DNA of 42,244 nucleotides, taken from contig JAFGON010000029.1 in assembly GCA_016926475.1 (NCBI GenBank), forward strand, positions 1 to 42,244, written 5' to 3'. This DNA comes from a candidate division WOR-3 bacterium (GTDB lineage: Bacteria; SDB-A). Each line of letters begins with the position of its first letter. Position 1 is the stretch's first letter. The position numbers were made by a program, and so were the translations under genes. Below are positions 34,403 to 42,244 of the stretch, piece by piece. The notes below the pieces were generated by a model. The model was not told the origin of the DNA and searched no databases. It was given only the letters and a program-made list of their open reading frames with translations.

Positions 34403-34824
34403 AATACATCTTTTTAAACCCGGAGGCATACCCTCCCGAATATTCAACGGAATTCTCCGCCGGAGCGGATTTGAGAAGTTGCGAGGAAATAATCATCAAG
34501 TCGTTTAATTGGGGCGCCGTCAGAACCGGCTTGGCAATTGAGATTCCACAAGGGTTCCACGCGGAGATAAGACCGAGGTCGGGTCTCGCTCTCAAGAGCG
34601 GCATAACTGTGCTCAATTCACCCGGCACCATAGACTCCGACTACAGGGGCGAAGTTTTGATAATACTCGCGAATTTTTCCAAGGATGATTTCATTGTTCA
34701 AAAAGGCGACAGAATAGCCCAGATGGTGATAACGGAATCCCAAAAAGCCGCTTTTGTCAGATTCGATTCCCTTTCATCGACACGGAGGGGTGATGGCGGA
34801 TTTGGCCACACAGGAATCAACTGA
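34387..34824 (+). CDS. dut: dUTP diphosphatase, probable ATT start
   Basis: Hydrolyses dUTP to dUMP and PPi, keeping uracil out of DNA and feeding dTMP synthesis. All five trimeric dUTPase motifs are seen: AGADLRS (residues 25-31), RPRSGLA, GTIDSDYRGE, GDRIAQMV and the C-terminal RGDGGFGHTG. The first canonical start codon in frame, TTG 34471, cuts off motif 1, so translation must start upstream. The frame is open back to 34372 and holds no ATG, GTG, TTG or CTG there. ATT 34387 fits best: it gives 145 residues, normal for the family, with AGAGG 10 bases upstream. It overlaps the aminotransferase end. Confidence 0.9.
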   Translation: MQFEVKYIFLNPEAYPPEYSTEFSAGADLRSCEEIIIKSFNWGAVRTGLAIEIPQGFHAEIRPRSGLALKSGITVLNSPGTIDSDYRGEVLIILANFSKDDFIVQKGDRIAQMVITESQKAAFVRFDSLSSTRRGDGGFGHTGIN

Positions 34825-35851
34825 AAAGATTTTATTCAGCATTTGGCCAGGCCTCGGAGACATTCTTTTTTCGACTCCTTCTTTTAGAATACTGAGAAAA
34901 AAAAAACCGAACGCCAAAATAACCGTCGTCAGTTTTTGGGGCGGAGCGGGTAAAAAACTCCTTGAAATGAATCCTTACGTAGATGAAGTGATATTTTCAT
35001 CTCCGGGTCGGATATTAAAACTTCTCTCCGAGTTTAAAAAAAGAAAATTCGACATCGGAATCGAACAGTCTTTTCCGGTTTTTTGGTTTTTCAAACTCGC
35101 CAAAATAAAAAAAAACTTCAGTTTTGCCGACAATTTTTTCTGGTGGCTTCTGCCAATTTCTCCCAAGAAAAACGCCGATCTGCACGCAAGCGAGCAATAC
35201 CTGCTCGCGATAGATAAAATTGACGGCGTAAAACTCCGGGACAACAAGGGGTACGACCTTTTTTTATCCCAAGAGGAGACTGATAAGGCGAAGCGCCTTC
35301 TCAAAGATTTGGGTGAAAAAAGAAAATTGGTAGTCCACCCCGGAGCCAGGTGCAACAAAAATAAAAGATGGGACATAAAAAAGATAATTAAAACCTTGGA
35401 AATTGCCGTCGAATCAAACGACTTGATCACGATCACCGTCGGGGGAAAGGAAGACGAGGAGAACGCTTTTTTGATCGAGAAATCTCTTGGATCCAAAAAC
35501 CTGAATTTAGTCGGAAAAACAAATTTAAGAGAGACTGCCGCGGTTTTCAGCGAGTCAGACCTATACCTGGGGCATGATTCAGGTCCTACCCATCTCGCAT
35601 CCATATTCATTCCTATCGTGGCAATTTTCGCTTCGTCCAACCCAAAAAACTTCCGCCCTTTGACAGACAAAGCGATAATTGTCAGACCCCGATCTTCATG
35701 CTCGCCTTGTTTTCATTTTCCAGGTTACATGAATCTTTTCTGGGGTTTGAGGCTGAGGTGGTTTAACTATTGTCCCGCAATGGACACAATTAGCGTCCAA
35801 GAAGTCGTTGGCGCAATAGACGAGGCTCTGAGAAAATGGCAAAAAAAATGA
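34793..35851 (+). CDS. GT9-family glycosyltransferase (heptosyltransferase type)
   Basis: A 352-residue GT-B enzyme like LPS heptosyltransferases (WaaC/WaaF), which transfer ADP-heptose to the lipid-linked core on the cytoplasmic face. It has the N-terminal WPGLGDILFSTPSFRILRKK, a donor-side VVHPGA motif, and LYLGHDSGPTHLASIFIP near the C-terminus, the family's D.GP.H motif. The CSPCFHFPGY and NYCPAMDTISVQEV segments also match. It starts inside dut (32-base overlap) with GGAGG four bases upstream and overlaps the acyltransferase that follows. Heptose as the sugar is not proven. Confidence 0.87.
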   Translation: MADLATQESTEKILFSIWPGLGDILFSTPSFRILRKKKPNAKITVVSFWGGAGKKLLEMNPYVDEVIFSSPGRILKLLSEFKKRKFDIGIEQSFPVFWFFKLAKIKKNFSFADNFFWWLLPISPKKNADLHASEQYLLAIDKIDGVKLRDNKGYDLFLSQEETDKAKRLLKDLGEKRKLVVHPGARCNKNKRWDIKKIIKTLEIAVESNDLITITVGGKEDEENAFLIEKSLGSKNLNLVGKTNLRETAAVFSESDLYLGHDSGPTHLASIFIPIVAIFASSNPKNFRPLTDKAIIVRPRSSCSPCFHFPGYMNLFWGLRLRWFNYCPAMDTISVQEVVGAIDEALRKWQKK

Positions 35852-36687
35852 AGGCGGCTTTTTGGATCTGTTCCAAAACAGATCCTCTTGTAATTCAGTT
35901 TTCTGTGCTGGCAACGGCTCTTGTTATAATGATGTTCGCCCGGGTAAAAAGGCGCGTGATAGCGGATAATTTCAAGTCTATGGGGCTGAAACCACAACTA
36001 AAATCAACTTTTAGGGTTTTTTACAACATGGTTTTCAACATAGTTGTCTTTTTAAGAAGCCTTGAAAAGGGGATGGATGAAATTGCCATGAGGACAAGCT
36101 TTGTAGGTATAAAAAACTTAAAAAAAATATCCACTAAAAAAAGTGTAATCATGGTCACCTGCCACCTTGGGTTATGGGATCTCGCGGCGAGGTACTTGGG
36201 TTTTTTCGGCATAGAAGTAATAGCTGTCGCTGAGTATAAAAACGTCAGCCATTTCCATTACGAACTCATGAAAAGGGTGAGGTCTTCTTCTTCGGTTCAA
36301 ATACTGCCTCTCGAGAACGATACAACCCCTATAAAATTGGCGAAATTTGCAAAGAGGAATAAGGGCGCTGTCGCTCTAGTAGGCGACAGGGACATATCTG
36401 GGACTGGAAAAGAGACCGTTTTTTTCGGCAGAAAAGCTCGCCTGCCCCTGGGCCCATCTCTTTTGGCCGCCCGTCTTGACATACCCGTTGTTATAGGATA
36501 CTTTGTTAGAAGTAAGGCGTGGAATTACAGAGCTTACACTTCAGAACCTATATATTTGCCCAAAGGCTGCTGCGACATGAAAAAAAAAACAGAAATGTAT
36601 TTTGACGGAATCAAAAACGCTATGGAAAAGATAATTGCGGAGTACCCCGATCAGTGGATCATGTTTCATCCGCCGTGGATAAAATGA
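35836..36687 (+). CDS. LpxL/HtrB-type lipid acyltransferase
   Basis: A 283-residue membrane-associated acyltransferase related to lipid A late acyltransferases and to PatA of phosphatidylinositol-mannoside synthesis. The catalytic HX4D motif is His110...Asp115 (CHLGLWDLAARY); other family marks are GDRDISGTG and FFGRKARLPLGPSLLAARL. The ending WIMFHPPW is typical of LpxL/MsbB. An N-terminal hydrophobic stretch (about residues 16-34) anchors it. GAGG lies 10 bases before ATG 35836; ATG 35848, which overlaps the GT9 stop as ATGA, is an alternative. The next gene is a PimA-like glycosyltransferase, so the natural substrate may be a glycolipid other than lipid A. Confidence 0.87.
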   Translation: MAKKMKAAFWICSKTDPLVIQFSVLATALVIMMFARVKRRVIADNFKSMGLKPQLKSTFRVFYNMVFNIVVFLRSLEKGMDEIAMRTSFVGIKNLKKISTKKSVIMVTCHLGLWDLAARYLGFFGIEVIAVAEYKNVSHFHYELMKRVRSSSSVQILPLENDTTPIKLAKFAKRNKGAVALVGDRDISGTGKETVFFGRKARLPLGPSLLAARLDIPVVIGYFVRSKAWNYRAYTSEPIYLPKGCCDMKKKTEMYFDGIKNAMEKIIAEYPDQWIMFHPPWIK

Positions 36688-37877
36688 GACGAAAACTAAA
36701 AATCCTCATACTATCCGACGTCTATTATCCTACCCCAGGAGGCGTAAGCGAGCACATTTATAATTTTGCCATGAACATGAGAAATCGGGGGCACAGGGTT
36801 GTAATTGTCGCGCCTAGGGGACTGGGGAAAAAAAAATCACCCGACGGGGATTTTGACGTAATCAGGGCAGGAAAAGCAATACCATTCAGGGCTAACAAAA
36901 GCGTTGCCAAGGTCACGGCGGGTTTAAGAGTTTATTGGGAAGTAAAAGATATCATCAGAAATTACGATTGGGATGTGATCCACACCCACGGACCTTTCGC
37001 TCCGGTAATGCCTATGTTGGGGCAAAAATTCGATTCGAGAGCTTCTCTGATAGGAGAACACGTAACAGCAAAAATCGCAACTTTTCACGCCAGTTACAGA
37101 AAAGTTTTGCCCTACGAGATTTTCAAAGCTTACCTAAAAAAACCATTTTCAAAAATCGACGGTTTGATAGCTGTGAGTGAAGAAGCAAAGAAAAGCGTCG
37201 AGCAGTATTTTGAAGGCGATTTCGCGATAATACCCAACGGAGTCAATTCTGAATTTTTTAATCCAGAGCTCAAGAGAATTGAAAACTTCGACAGCTCTGA
37301 TTTCAATATTTTTTTTGCCGGGAGATTTGACCCCAGAAAAGGGGTAAACTACCTGGTCAAAAGTTTCTATTTTATTCTTAAATTCGTACCCAACGCGAAA
37401 CTCTGGATAGGCGGCGGCGACAGATACAGAAAACTCGGCCTCGACCTGATAATGGCAAGGTTGAAAGCCAAGAATCATGAAATCGCCAAGAGGGTCGAAT
37501 ACCTCAAGTTTATCCCTTTTTCACAGTTACCCCGTTATTTCAAAAGTGCCGATGTTTTTTGTTCGCCGGCGATAGGCGGAGAGAGTTTTGGAATAGTCCT
37601 TATAGAGGCAATGTCATGCGGAACTCCGGTTGTCGCTTCGGACATACCCGGGTACAGAGAAGTCGTCTCCGACGGGAAAGACGGACTTCTTTTCAGGCCT
37701 AAGGACATAAAAGACCTTGCAAAAAAAATAGTGTTTTTAGCGCAAAATCCAGAAGTTAGAAAAAAAATGGGTTTTGCAGGAAGGGAAAAGGTTCTCGCGA
37801 AGTATTCTTGGGACAAAGTCACCGACATCATCGAAAACTACTATTACGATATTCTCATCCAGAAGTCCCATGAATAA
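36684..37877 (+). CDS. GT4-family glycosyltransferase, PimA-like
   Basis: A 397-residue GT-B glycosyltransferase close in pattern to PimA and other lipid-sugar mannosyl/glucosyltransferases. It has YPTPGGVSEHIYNFA at the N-terminus, DVIHTHGPFAP, NGVNSEFF, FAGRFDPRKGVNYLV and the donor loop GGESFGIVLIEAMSCGTPVVAS with a complete EX7E. ATG 36684 overlaps the acyltransferase stop as ATGA, so the two are translated together. A glycolipid product is likely from context (acyltransferase before, UbiA prenyltransferase after), while the sugar and lipid acceptor remain unknown. Confidence 0.88.
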   Translation: MRRKLKILILSDVYYPTPGGVSEHIYNFAMNMRNRGHRVVIVAPRGLGKKKSPDGDFDVIRAGKAIPFRANKSVAKVTAGLRVYWEVKDIIRNYDWDVIHTHGPFAPVMPMLGQKFDSRASLIGEHVTAKIATFHASYRKVLPYEIFKAYLKKPFSKIDGLIAVSEEAKKSVEQYFEGDFAIIPNGVNSEFFNPELKRIENFDSSDFNIFFAGRFDPRKGVNYLVKSFYFILKFVPNAKLWIGGGDRYRKLGLDLIMARLKAKNHEIAKRVEYLKFIPFSQLPRYFKSADVFCSPAIGGESFGIVLIEAMSCGTPVVASDIPGYREVVSDGKDGLLFRPKDIKDLAKKIVFLAQNPEVRKKMGFAGREKVLAKYSWDKVTDIIENYYYDILIQKSHE

Positions 37878-38721
37878 AAATCAGTTTTCCGCCGGAGTTG
37901 CAGGAGCTTTTTTTTCTTTTTATATCTACAAAAGAGGTCTTTTCGACAAGTCCTTAACTCCGATACTCCTTTACCACGACGTCACGGACAGGTTTTATTG
38001 GACGTTTTCGAGGACTACAGTTCACTTGTTCAGAAAACAAATGTCTCTGCTGAGAAAAAAAGACTTTTTCGGCGTCGGAATAAAGGAGGCTGCGAGAAAT
38101 AAAACATCGGATAAAATGTTCGCGATAACTTTCGACGACGCTCTCGAATCTGTCGCAGAGAACGCTTTTCCTGTTATCGAAGGGGAGGGATTCAAAGCTG
38201 ATGTCTATATAGTGACCGACTATGCCGGCAGGACAAGCGCTGAATGGGACGTAAATCTCGGAGGCATAGTCAAAAAACACATGGACTGGGACAAAATAGC
38301 CTTCTTGTCCCAAAAAGGATGGGGGATAGGGTCGCACTCCTGCACGCACAGAGATTTGACCTTGCTGACGCCCGATGAGGTGAGTGAAGAAGCCGAGAGA
38401 TCCAAACAGGAGATTATCGAAAAAACAGGAGTCAAACCGGCTTTTTTCAGCTATCCGTTCGGAAGGACAAACCCAAAAATAGCCCGAATAATACAGAAAG
38501 CCGGCTACGACGGCGCTGTAACTTCCTACCCTAACCGCAATTCGTGTTTTGACCCTTTTATGATCGGCAGAAGACCGGTCTATCTCTTCGACAGCGCCTT
38601 TGACGTCCTGAGAAGAGTCGAGAGATCTTCTTGGAAAAATATTCCCTACGACTTTGCAGGGAGAGGCATAAACTTTTTCGCGAGGGGAGTCGGAATTTAC
38701 AAGGAAAAAATCGAAAAATGA
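37870..38721 (+). CDS. Polysaccharide deacetylase-family protein
   Basis: A 283-residue NodB-fold (carbohydrate esterase 4-like) hydrolase that would remove N-acetyl or similar groups from a glycan. It has the ITFDDAL motif (Asp89, Asp90) and GSHSCTH with metal-binding His156 and His160, then SYPFGR.N as motif 3. The N-terminal hydrophobic stretch (about residues 8-19) suggests membrane anchoring. ATG 37870 overlaps the glycosyltransferase stop by eight bases without a ribosome site of its own. Within the operon it may trim the sugar chain of the glycolipid, which is inference. Confidence 0.86.
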   Translation: MNKNQFSAGVAGAFFSFYIYKRGLFDKSLTPILLYHDVTDRFYWTFSRTTVHLFRKQMSLLRKKDFFGVGIKEAARNKTSDKMFAITFDDALESVAENAFPVIEGEGFKADVYIVTDYAGRTSAEWDVNLGGIVKKHMDWDKIAFLSQKGWGIGSHSCTHRDLTLLTPDEVSEEAERSKQEIIEKTGVKPAFFSYPFGRTNPKIARIIQKAGYDGAVTSYPNRNSCFDPFMIGRRPVYLFDSAFDVLRRVERSSWKNIPYDFAGRGINFFARGVGIYKEKIEK

Positions 38722-39722
38722 CCCTGCAGTTGACGAGGTCTCCGAAAAATTTCGCTGAAAAAATTTTAGACAGAATATTCGTTATGAGAATTTTTATGCA
38801 TTTTCCGTTTTCCGGCATTTTGATGCTCGGTTATTTATACGGCCTGCAAACTTCTTCCGACGGCGGCTTTATTGCTCTGTTTCTACGAGCAAATACATTC
38901 AATATGAAAATTTTTGTATCTTACCTCGTGTTTTATGTTCTAATGGGCGGAACATACGTTGTAAACCAGATCATAGACAGGCAATCGGACCTGATAAACA
39001 GAAAGAACTATTTCATCTCCGACGGACATATGTCGATTCAGTCCTCGGTTTTAGAAGCAATTATCCTTTACTCACTTTCACTCGGCTTTGCCCTTTACTT
39101 GTCCTTAAAAGGCTATTTCGTAGGCGGGGCTGCATACTTCTGGGCTGTATTGTCATCTGTCATTCTCGGGCTACTGTATTCCGTAAAACCTTTCAGGTTG
39201 AACGCCAGACCGGGTCTGGACATGGCTGCAAACGCTTTCGGTTACGGTTTTTTAAACCTATCCACGGGTTATCTCGTCGTGGCGCCTTTCGGTTTGGATC
39301 TCGTGAAAATCGCGGCACCGATTGTTCTCATAGGTCTTGCCGGATTCGGCTCGACTACAATTGCGGATATTGAAGGGGACAAAAAAGACGGTAAAATCTC
39401 AATAGGAGTCTTTCTCGGAGAAAAGAAAACCTACTGGTTCTCCATAATTCTCTACATAGCGGCTTTTGTGCTCTCGTTGCTAATGAAAAATATTCCATGT
39501 CTTTTCGCTTCCGCGATAGCGATTCCAGCGCATATTCTGGGTTTAACCAAAAGCACAAAAAAGTCGGCGCTCGTGACGATGAGAATAAGCAACGCCGGTC
39601 TCGTTCTTATCTCTTTTGTAATTTTTCCGGTTTTGATAGCCGCTTTTCTGCTGGTATTTTTGATGACGAAACTATACTACAAAAATAGATTCGGTATTGA
39701 CTACCCTTCGCTTACGAAATGA
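38718..39722 (+). CDS. UbiA-family prenyltransferase
   Basis: A 334-residue integral membrane enzyme with eight or nine predicted helices. The two Mg-prenyl-diphosphate motifs are present: N83-xxx-D87-xxx-D91 (NQIIDRQSD) and D217-xxx-D221 followed by Asp224 (DIEGDKKDGK). The family joins a prenyl chain to an aromatic ring, a heme/chlorin, a sugar or glycerol phosphate. The SVKPFRLNARPGLDMAANAFGYG segment resembles the UbiA clade near bacteriochlorophyll/DGGGP-type synthases, but no clade is certain. No quinone genes are present. It starts with an ATGA overlap after the deacetylase and ends the same way before the next gene. Confidence 0.87.
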   Translation: MTLQLTRSPKNFAEKILDRIFVMRIFMHFPFSGILMLGYLYGLQTSSDGGFIALFLRANTFNMKIFVSYLVFYVLMGGTYVVNQIIDRQSDLINRKNYFISDGHMSIQSSVLEAIILYSLSLGFALYLSLKGYFVGGAAYFWAVLSSVILGLLYSVKPFRLNARPGLDMAANAFGYGFLNLSTGYLVVAPFGLDLVKIAAPIVLIGLAGFGSTTIADIEGDKKDGKISIGVFLGEKKTYWFSIILYIAAFVLSLLMKNIPCLFASAIAIPAHILGLTKSTKKSALVTMRISNAGLVLISFVIFPVLIAAFLLVFLMTKLYYKNRFGIDYPSLTK

Positions 39723-40687
39723 ACGACCAGAAAAAAAAGATATTGATAAGAGAGGGAGGCGTTTCAAAAAGGCCTGGCTGGCCATTTCTTTTTGAGATGG
39801 GGTTGCACGTCGAAGGGCTTTTTGATGAATTCGTTTCTGATGATGATAAACAAATCAGTTCTTTCAGGGAACTTTCCGCTTTTAAAAAAAGAACATTGCC
39901 GAAAATACTCAGAGCAGGGGAATTCTCCTCAACCCTCGTGGATAACCTTGAATATCAGATTTTGCACCACGTTATTTACACAGAGTACGTAATCAACTTC
40001 ACTAACTTCTCCGAAGACCTCAAATTTCTCGACGACACTCTGATGTCAGCTTATTACCTGCTAATGGAGAAATCACAGCGGATGGGTGGATATTTTTCAA
40101 TTGTCCCTGAACTGGAAACATCTGTGGAAGAAAAGATTTTCATAGATTGCCTCGAATTGTGTGTCGACCTCAAACACAGAAACATAATAAAAGGGATTTT
40201 GCTCCTCAGGAGAGGCGATGCTTCCATATCGACCTACTCGAACAAAATAAATGATTCCGGTCTTAGTTTGATACTTGATTTTTCGACTAAAATTGACAAA
40301 AACAGATTCTTTGAAGAGATAGGACTTTCCGGAGTTAGAAGAATTCATTACAACGCGAGGATAGAAGGCTTTTTGAAAGAGATGAGAAAGAAAAATATCT
40401 CAATTCAGATTTCACCGACATCGGACGTGTCTTTTTTTTCTAACTTCTCCTTCGCCGACTATCCTTTCGTAGAATATTTCAGAAAAGGCAACAAAACAGT
40501 TGTTTCCGGAGGATACCCCAAGCTGACGGACACATCCACCGAGAGTGAATTTGTACTTCTCAAATCGTCTTTTGGACTGTCGGTCGAAGACATATTGACG
40601 ATTTCAAAATACTCCGCTAATTATGCTTTTTGCGACGAAGCGGCGAGAGAGTCTCTTTTGCAAAAAATCGAATCTGTCAATCCGTGA
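39719..40687 (+). CDS. Adenosine-deaminase-like pseudoenzyme
   Basis: A 322-residue protein that aligns along most of its length with adenosine/AMP-deaminase-family proteins but lacks the catalytic residues. ADA's HxH becomes Gly28-x-His30 (EMGLHVEG). HAGE becomes Asp187-Phe-Ser-Thr190. RIGHG becomes RIHYN (His to Tyr211). The NTDDP metal/catalytic motif becomes SGGYP (Gly265, Tyr266). Structural landmarks are kept: ISPTSD (231-236), the TDTSTESEF stretch after the lost DDP, and FGLSVEDILTISKYSANYAF. Zinc binding and deamination are therefore not expected. It overlaps UbiA as ATGA and ends the operon; a binding or regulatory role is inference. Confidence 0.75.
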   Translation: MNDQKKKILIREGGVSKRPGWPFLFEMGLHVEGLFDEFVSDDDKQISSFRELSAFKKRTLPKILRAGEFSSTLVDNLEYQILHHVIYTEYVINFTNFSEDLKFLDDTLMSAYYLLMEKSQRMGGYFSIVPELETSVEEKIFIDCLELCVDLKHRNIIKGILLLRRGDASISTYSNKINDSGLSLILDFSTKIDKNRFFEEIGLSGVRRIHYNARIEGFLKEMRKKNISIQISPTSDVSFFSNFSFADYPFVEYFRKGNKTVVSGGYPKLTDTSTESEFVLLKSSFGLSVEDILTISKYSANYAFCDEAARESLLQKIESVNP

Positions 40688-42005
40688 GATAGACCGTTTC
40701 GCCAAGTGACGGCCTGTGCACTTCAAGTTCGGAAGATAGCTCGGATTGTATGTTTTCGAGTGCGGGTTTGTCGCCGTGAACGAGTATTAGTTTCGAGGGC
40801 GACATTTTTTTCACCATGCTCAGGAGTTGAGTTTTGTCCGAGTGTGAAGTTATTCTGAAAGATTTGATGTTTGGATTGCACTTTTCGGCTTTGTCTCCTC
40901 TTTTGTCGAGATCCACAATTTCTCCTATTGCCGAATTGAGTATTCTGTGAGCCGGCGAGTCCGGATCTATGTACCCAACGAAAAATATTGCATTTTTTTC
41001 GCTTCTCAATATCCTTCTCGCCAATTTATACGACGGAGTTCCCGGCATGACCATACCGCTGGTCATAAGTAAAATAGACGGCCCGTAGTCCAGAATTTTA
41101 TCTATTGAAGTGTCTCCTCTGAGGTTGATTTCCACAGCCGAATAGGGTCTGTATGTGTTTCCCAGATATTTTGTGTACAATCTTTTAATTTTTTTCCCCA
41201 GCCCGGCAAGGACAATCGGTACGTAAGGTATTTTTCCTTTGCTCATGAGTTTTTCGCAGATCCCGAGGACTTCTTGGGTTTTACCGAGGGCGAAAGTTGG
41301 GCAGAGGACGGATTGCCTTTTGTCGAGTATTTTGGATATTTCTCTGGCAAAAATTTCTATTTCTTCATCCCTCCTCAAAGCCACATCTTCTTCCAGTCCC
41401 AGAGTTCCTTCCATTATAAGCACATCGGGTTTGAGGTTTTCAATATCTGCTCCAGGGACAGTCATTTGATCGAAAAGCGATATATCTCCCGTGTAGAGAA
41501 CCGTGATTTTGGGGGATTCAACGAAAAAAGACCTTGCGCCCAGTATATGTCCGGCTTTATACGAGAATACGTTTACGTTTCCTTTGAGCCTTAGAGATTG
41601 GGATTTACCCAGTGGTTTTATGGATTTTGAAGCTTTTCTCGCGTCTTTTTCTGAATATAGAGGTTCAGGAAAATTTTCGGGGTCTTCCCGGTAGTGTCTT
41701 TCCTGGACCGAAGCAGAATCTTCGAGCATGAACCTGCTGATAGCTATGGTAGGCTTGCTCGCGTAGAATTGAATCTGTCTGAAAAAAAGAGGCAAAGCTC
41801 CGATGTGGTCGAGATGGGAATGGGTTATCAAGCCCAAATCAGGCAGAGAAGAGAAGAAATCGACAACAGGCAGGGCTTCCGAGCCGATTTTTTTCGGATG
41901 CATTCCGCAGTCGAGAAGTATTTTTGACCCGTTGAGAAAAAGCGAAAAAGAACTCGCTCCGATCTCGTTGCCGCTACCGAACACTTTTAAGAAATCATTT
42001 TCCAT
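40677..42005 (-). CDS. Beta-CASP metallo-beta-lactamase-fold RNase-type hydrolase
   Basis: A 442-residue MBL-fold enzyme with an inserted beta-CASP domain, the architecture of CPSF73/RNase J-like nucleases. Motif 2 is complete as HSHLDH (His62, His64, Asp66, His67), followed by GHILGARSF, YTGDIS and the beta-CASP parts CPTFALGKTQEVL and TSGMVMPGTPS, then the late ITSHSDKTQLLSMV and LVHGD. Most such proteins act as RNA endonucleases or exonucleases. I chose ATG 42005, which places GSGNEIGASSF at the usual distance; TTG 42029 would add eight residues. Neither has a clear ribosome site. Its 3' end overlaps the pseudo-deaminase by 11 bases. Confidence 0.87.
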   Translation of the reverse strand: MENDFLKVFGSGNEIGASSFSLFLNGSKILLDCGMHPKKIGSEALPVVDFFSSLPDLGLITHSHLDHIGALPLFFRQIQFYASKPTIAISRFMLEDSASVQERHYREDPENFPEPLYSEKDARKASKSIKPLGKSQSLRLKGNVNVFSYKAGHILGARSFFVESPKITVLYTGDISLFDQMTVPGADIENLKPDVLIMEGTLGLEEDVALRRDEEIEIFAREISKILDKRQSVLCPTFALGKTQEVLGICEKLMSKGKIPYVPIVLAGLGKKIKRLYTKYLGNTYRPYSAVEINLRGDTSIDKILDYGPSILLMTSGMVMPGTPSYKLARRILRSEKNAIFFVGYIDPDSPAHRILNSAIGEIVDLDKRGDKAEKCNPNIKSFRITSHSDKTQLLSMVKKMSPSKLILVHGDKPALENIQSELSSELEVHRPSLGETVYLTD

Positions 42006-42057
42006 GCTAATATTAAAAAGCTTTGCCAACTAAACATCAAGCATTTTCGGGAGGTTT

Positions 42058-42244
42058 ATGACGGTAATCAAGGGATCGGATTTGACAGGCTTAAATCAGG
42101 ATCTTCTGATGGACGAGTCTAACATGCCTGATTCATGGTGCGAAATAGCCTACATTCCGGAAAAATTGGAAGAGGCAGGAGAAGCTGTTGAAATTTGCGC
42201 CAGCAAACGCATACCTTACACGATCTCATCAGCAAGAACAGGGC
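42058..42244 (+). CDS. FAD-linked oxidase (GlcD-like), 5' part only
   Basis: Only the first 62 codons lie in the window. The visible part includes DSWCEIAYIPEKLEEAGEAVEI and RIPYTISSARTG. This matches the start of a PCMH-type FAD-binding domain (usual pattern P.s.eev..iv..A.....p...rg.GTg) of glycolate/lactate-oxidase-like proteins. ATG 42058 has GGGAGG three bases upstream, which is close but usable. Substrate and remaining domains are unknown. It is divergent from the beta-CASP gene, so the 52 bases between them must hold one or both promoters. Confidence 0.6.
   Translation, partial: MTVIKGSDLTGLNQDLLMDESNMPDSWCEIAYIPEKLEEAGEAVEICASKRIPYTISSARTG

Noticed and set aside
38718-40687. UbiA plus adenosine-deaminase-like pair as part of the futalosine menaquinone pathway
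   Set aside because: The deaminase-like protein lacks the zinc and catalytic residues, and no other menaquinone gene is present in the window.
1-42244. CRISPR arrays, insertion sequences, prophage or defence systems
   Set aside because: No spaced direct repeats, transposase, integrase, phage structural or restriction genes were found.

Overview
The window is about 42 kb of gene-dense bacterial chromosome with an initiator tRNA at its left edge, 36 protein-coding genes (the last cut by the right edge) and almost no non-coding DNA. The gene content points to an anaerobic, fermentative bacterium with an outer membrane: indolepyruvate:ferredoxin oxidoreductase, butyrate kinase and pyruvate phosphate dikinase on one side, and an LpxL-type acyltransferase, a GT9 heptosyltransferase-type enzyme, PorV/PorQ-family outer-membrane proteins and a PorU-like C25 peptidase with a FlgD-like C-terminal domain on the other. 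This mix is typical of uncultured lineages around the FCB group and WOR-3/TA06-like candidate phyla. The sequence alone does not let me name the phylum. Gene starts often use TTG (at least six genes), and one gene (dut) appears to start at ATT.

Layout. 1-2.4 kb: tRNA-fMet, with iorA-iorB running convergently toward it. 2.6-8 kb, plus strand: PorV/PorQ-family protein, pyruvate phosphate dikinase with an 85-residue lysine-rich tail and a clear terminator, then a UDP-glucose dehydrogenase of eukaryotic type. 8-11.7 kb: an Aas-type acyl-ACP/acyl-CoA synthetase (minus), an HtrA protease and a DUF4405-like membrane protein (plus). 11.8-19.3 kb, minus strand: butyrate kinase, a small membrane protein, ornithine aminotransferase, glgC, tyrS and two GT4 glycosyltransferases. 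19.4-27.8 kb, plus strand: a short exported protein, a nitrilase-cytidine deaminase fusion, a lipoprotein with a SecD-P1-like half, a Trm112-like protein, then PorU-like and PorV-like genes. 27.8-34.8 kb: the conserved truB-ribF-rpsO-pnp block, an M16 peptidase, an aminotransferase and dUTPase. 34.8-40.7 kb: a tightly overlapping run of GT9, LpxL-like acyltransferase, PimA-like GT4, polysaccharide deacetylase, UbiA prenyltransferase and a catalytically dead adenosine-deaminase-like protein. 40.7-42.2 kb: a beta-CASP ribonuclease-type metallo-hydrolase (minus) and the start of a FAD-linked oxidase (plus).

How the genes fit together. IorAB and butyrate kinase fit amino-acid or sugar fermentation with acyl-phosphate-linked ATP formation. 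PpdK, GlgC and UGDH link pyruvate to stored glucan and to uronic-acid sugars. The GT9-to-UbiA run looks like envelope glycolipid synthesis. PorU- and PorV-like proteins suggest a type IX-like surface-attachment step. The strongest oddities are the histone-H1-like tail on PPDK, the pseudo-adenosine-deaminase at the end of the glycolipid operon, the lipoprotein with a SecD P1-like domain, and the nitrilase-CDA fusion. No CRISPR, transposon, prophage or integrase was seen.
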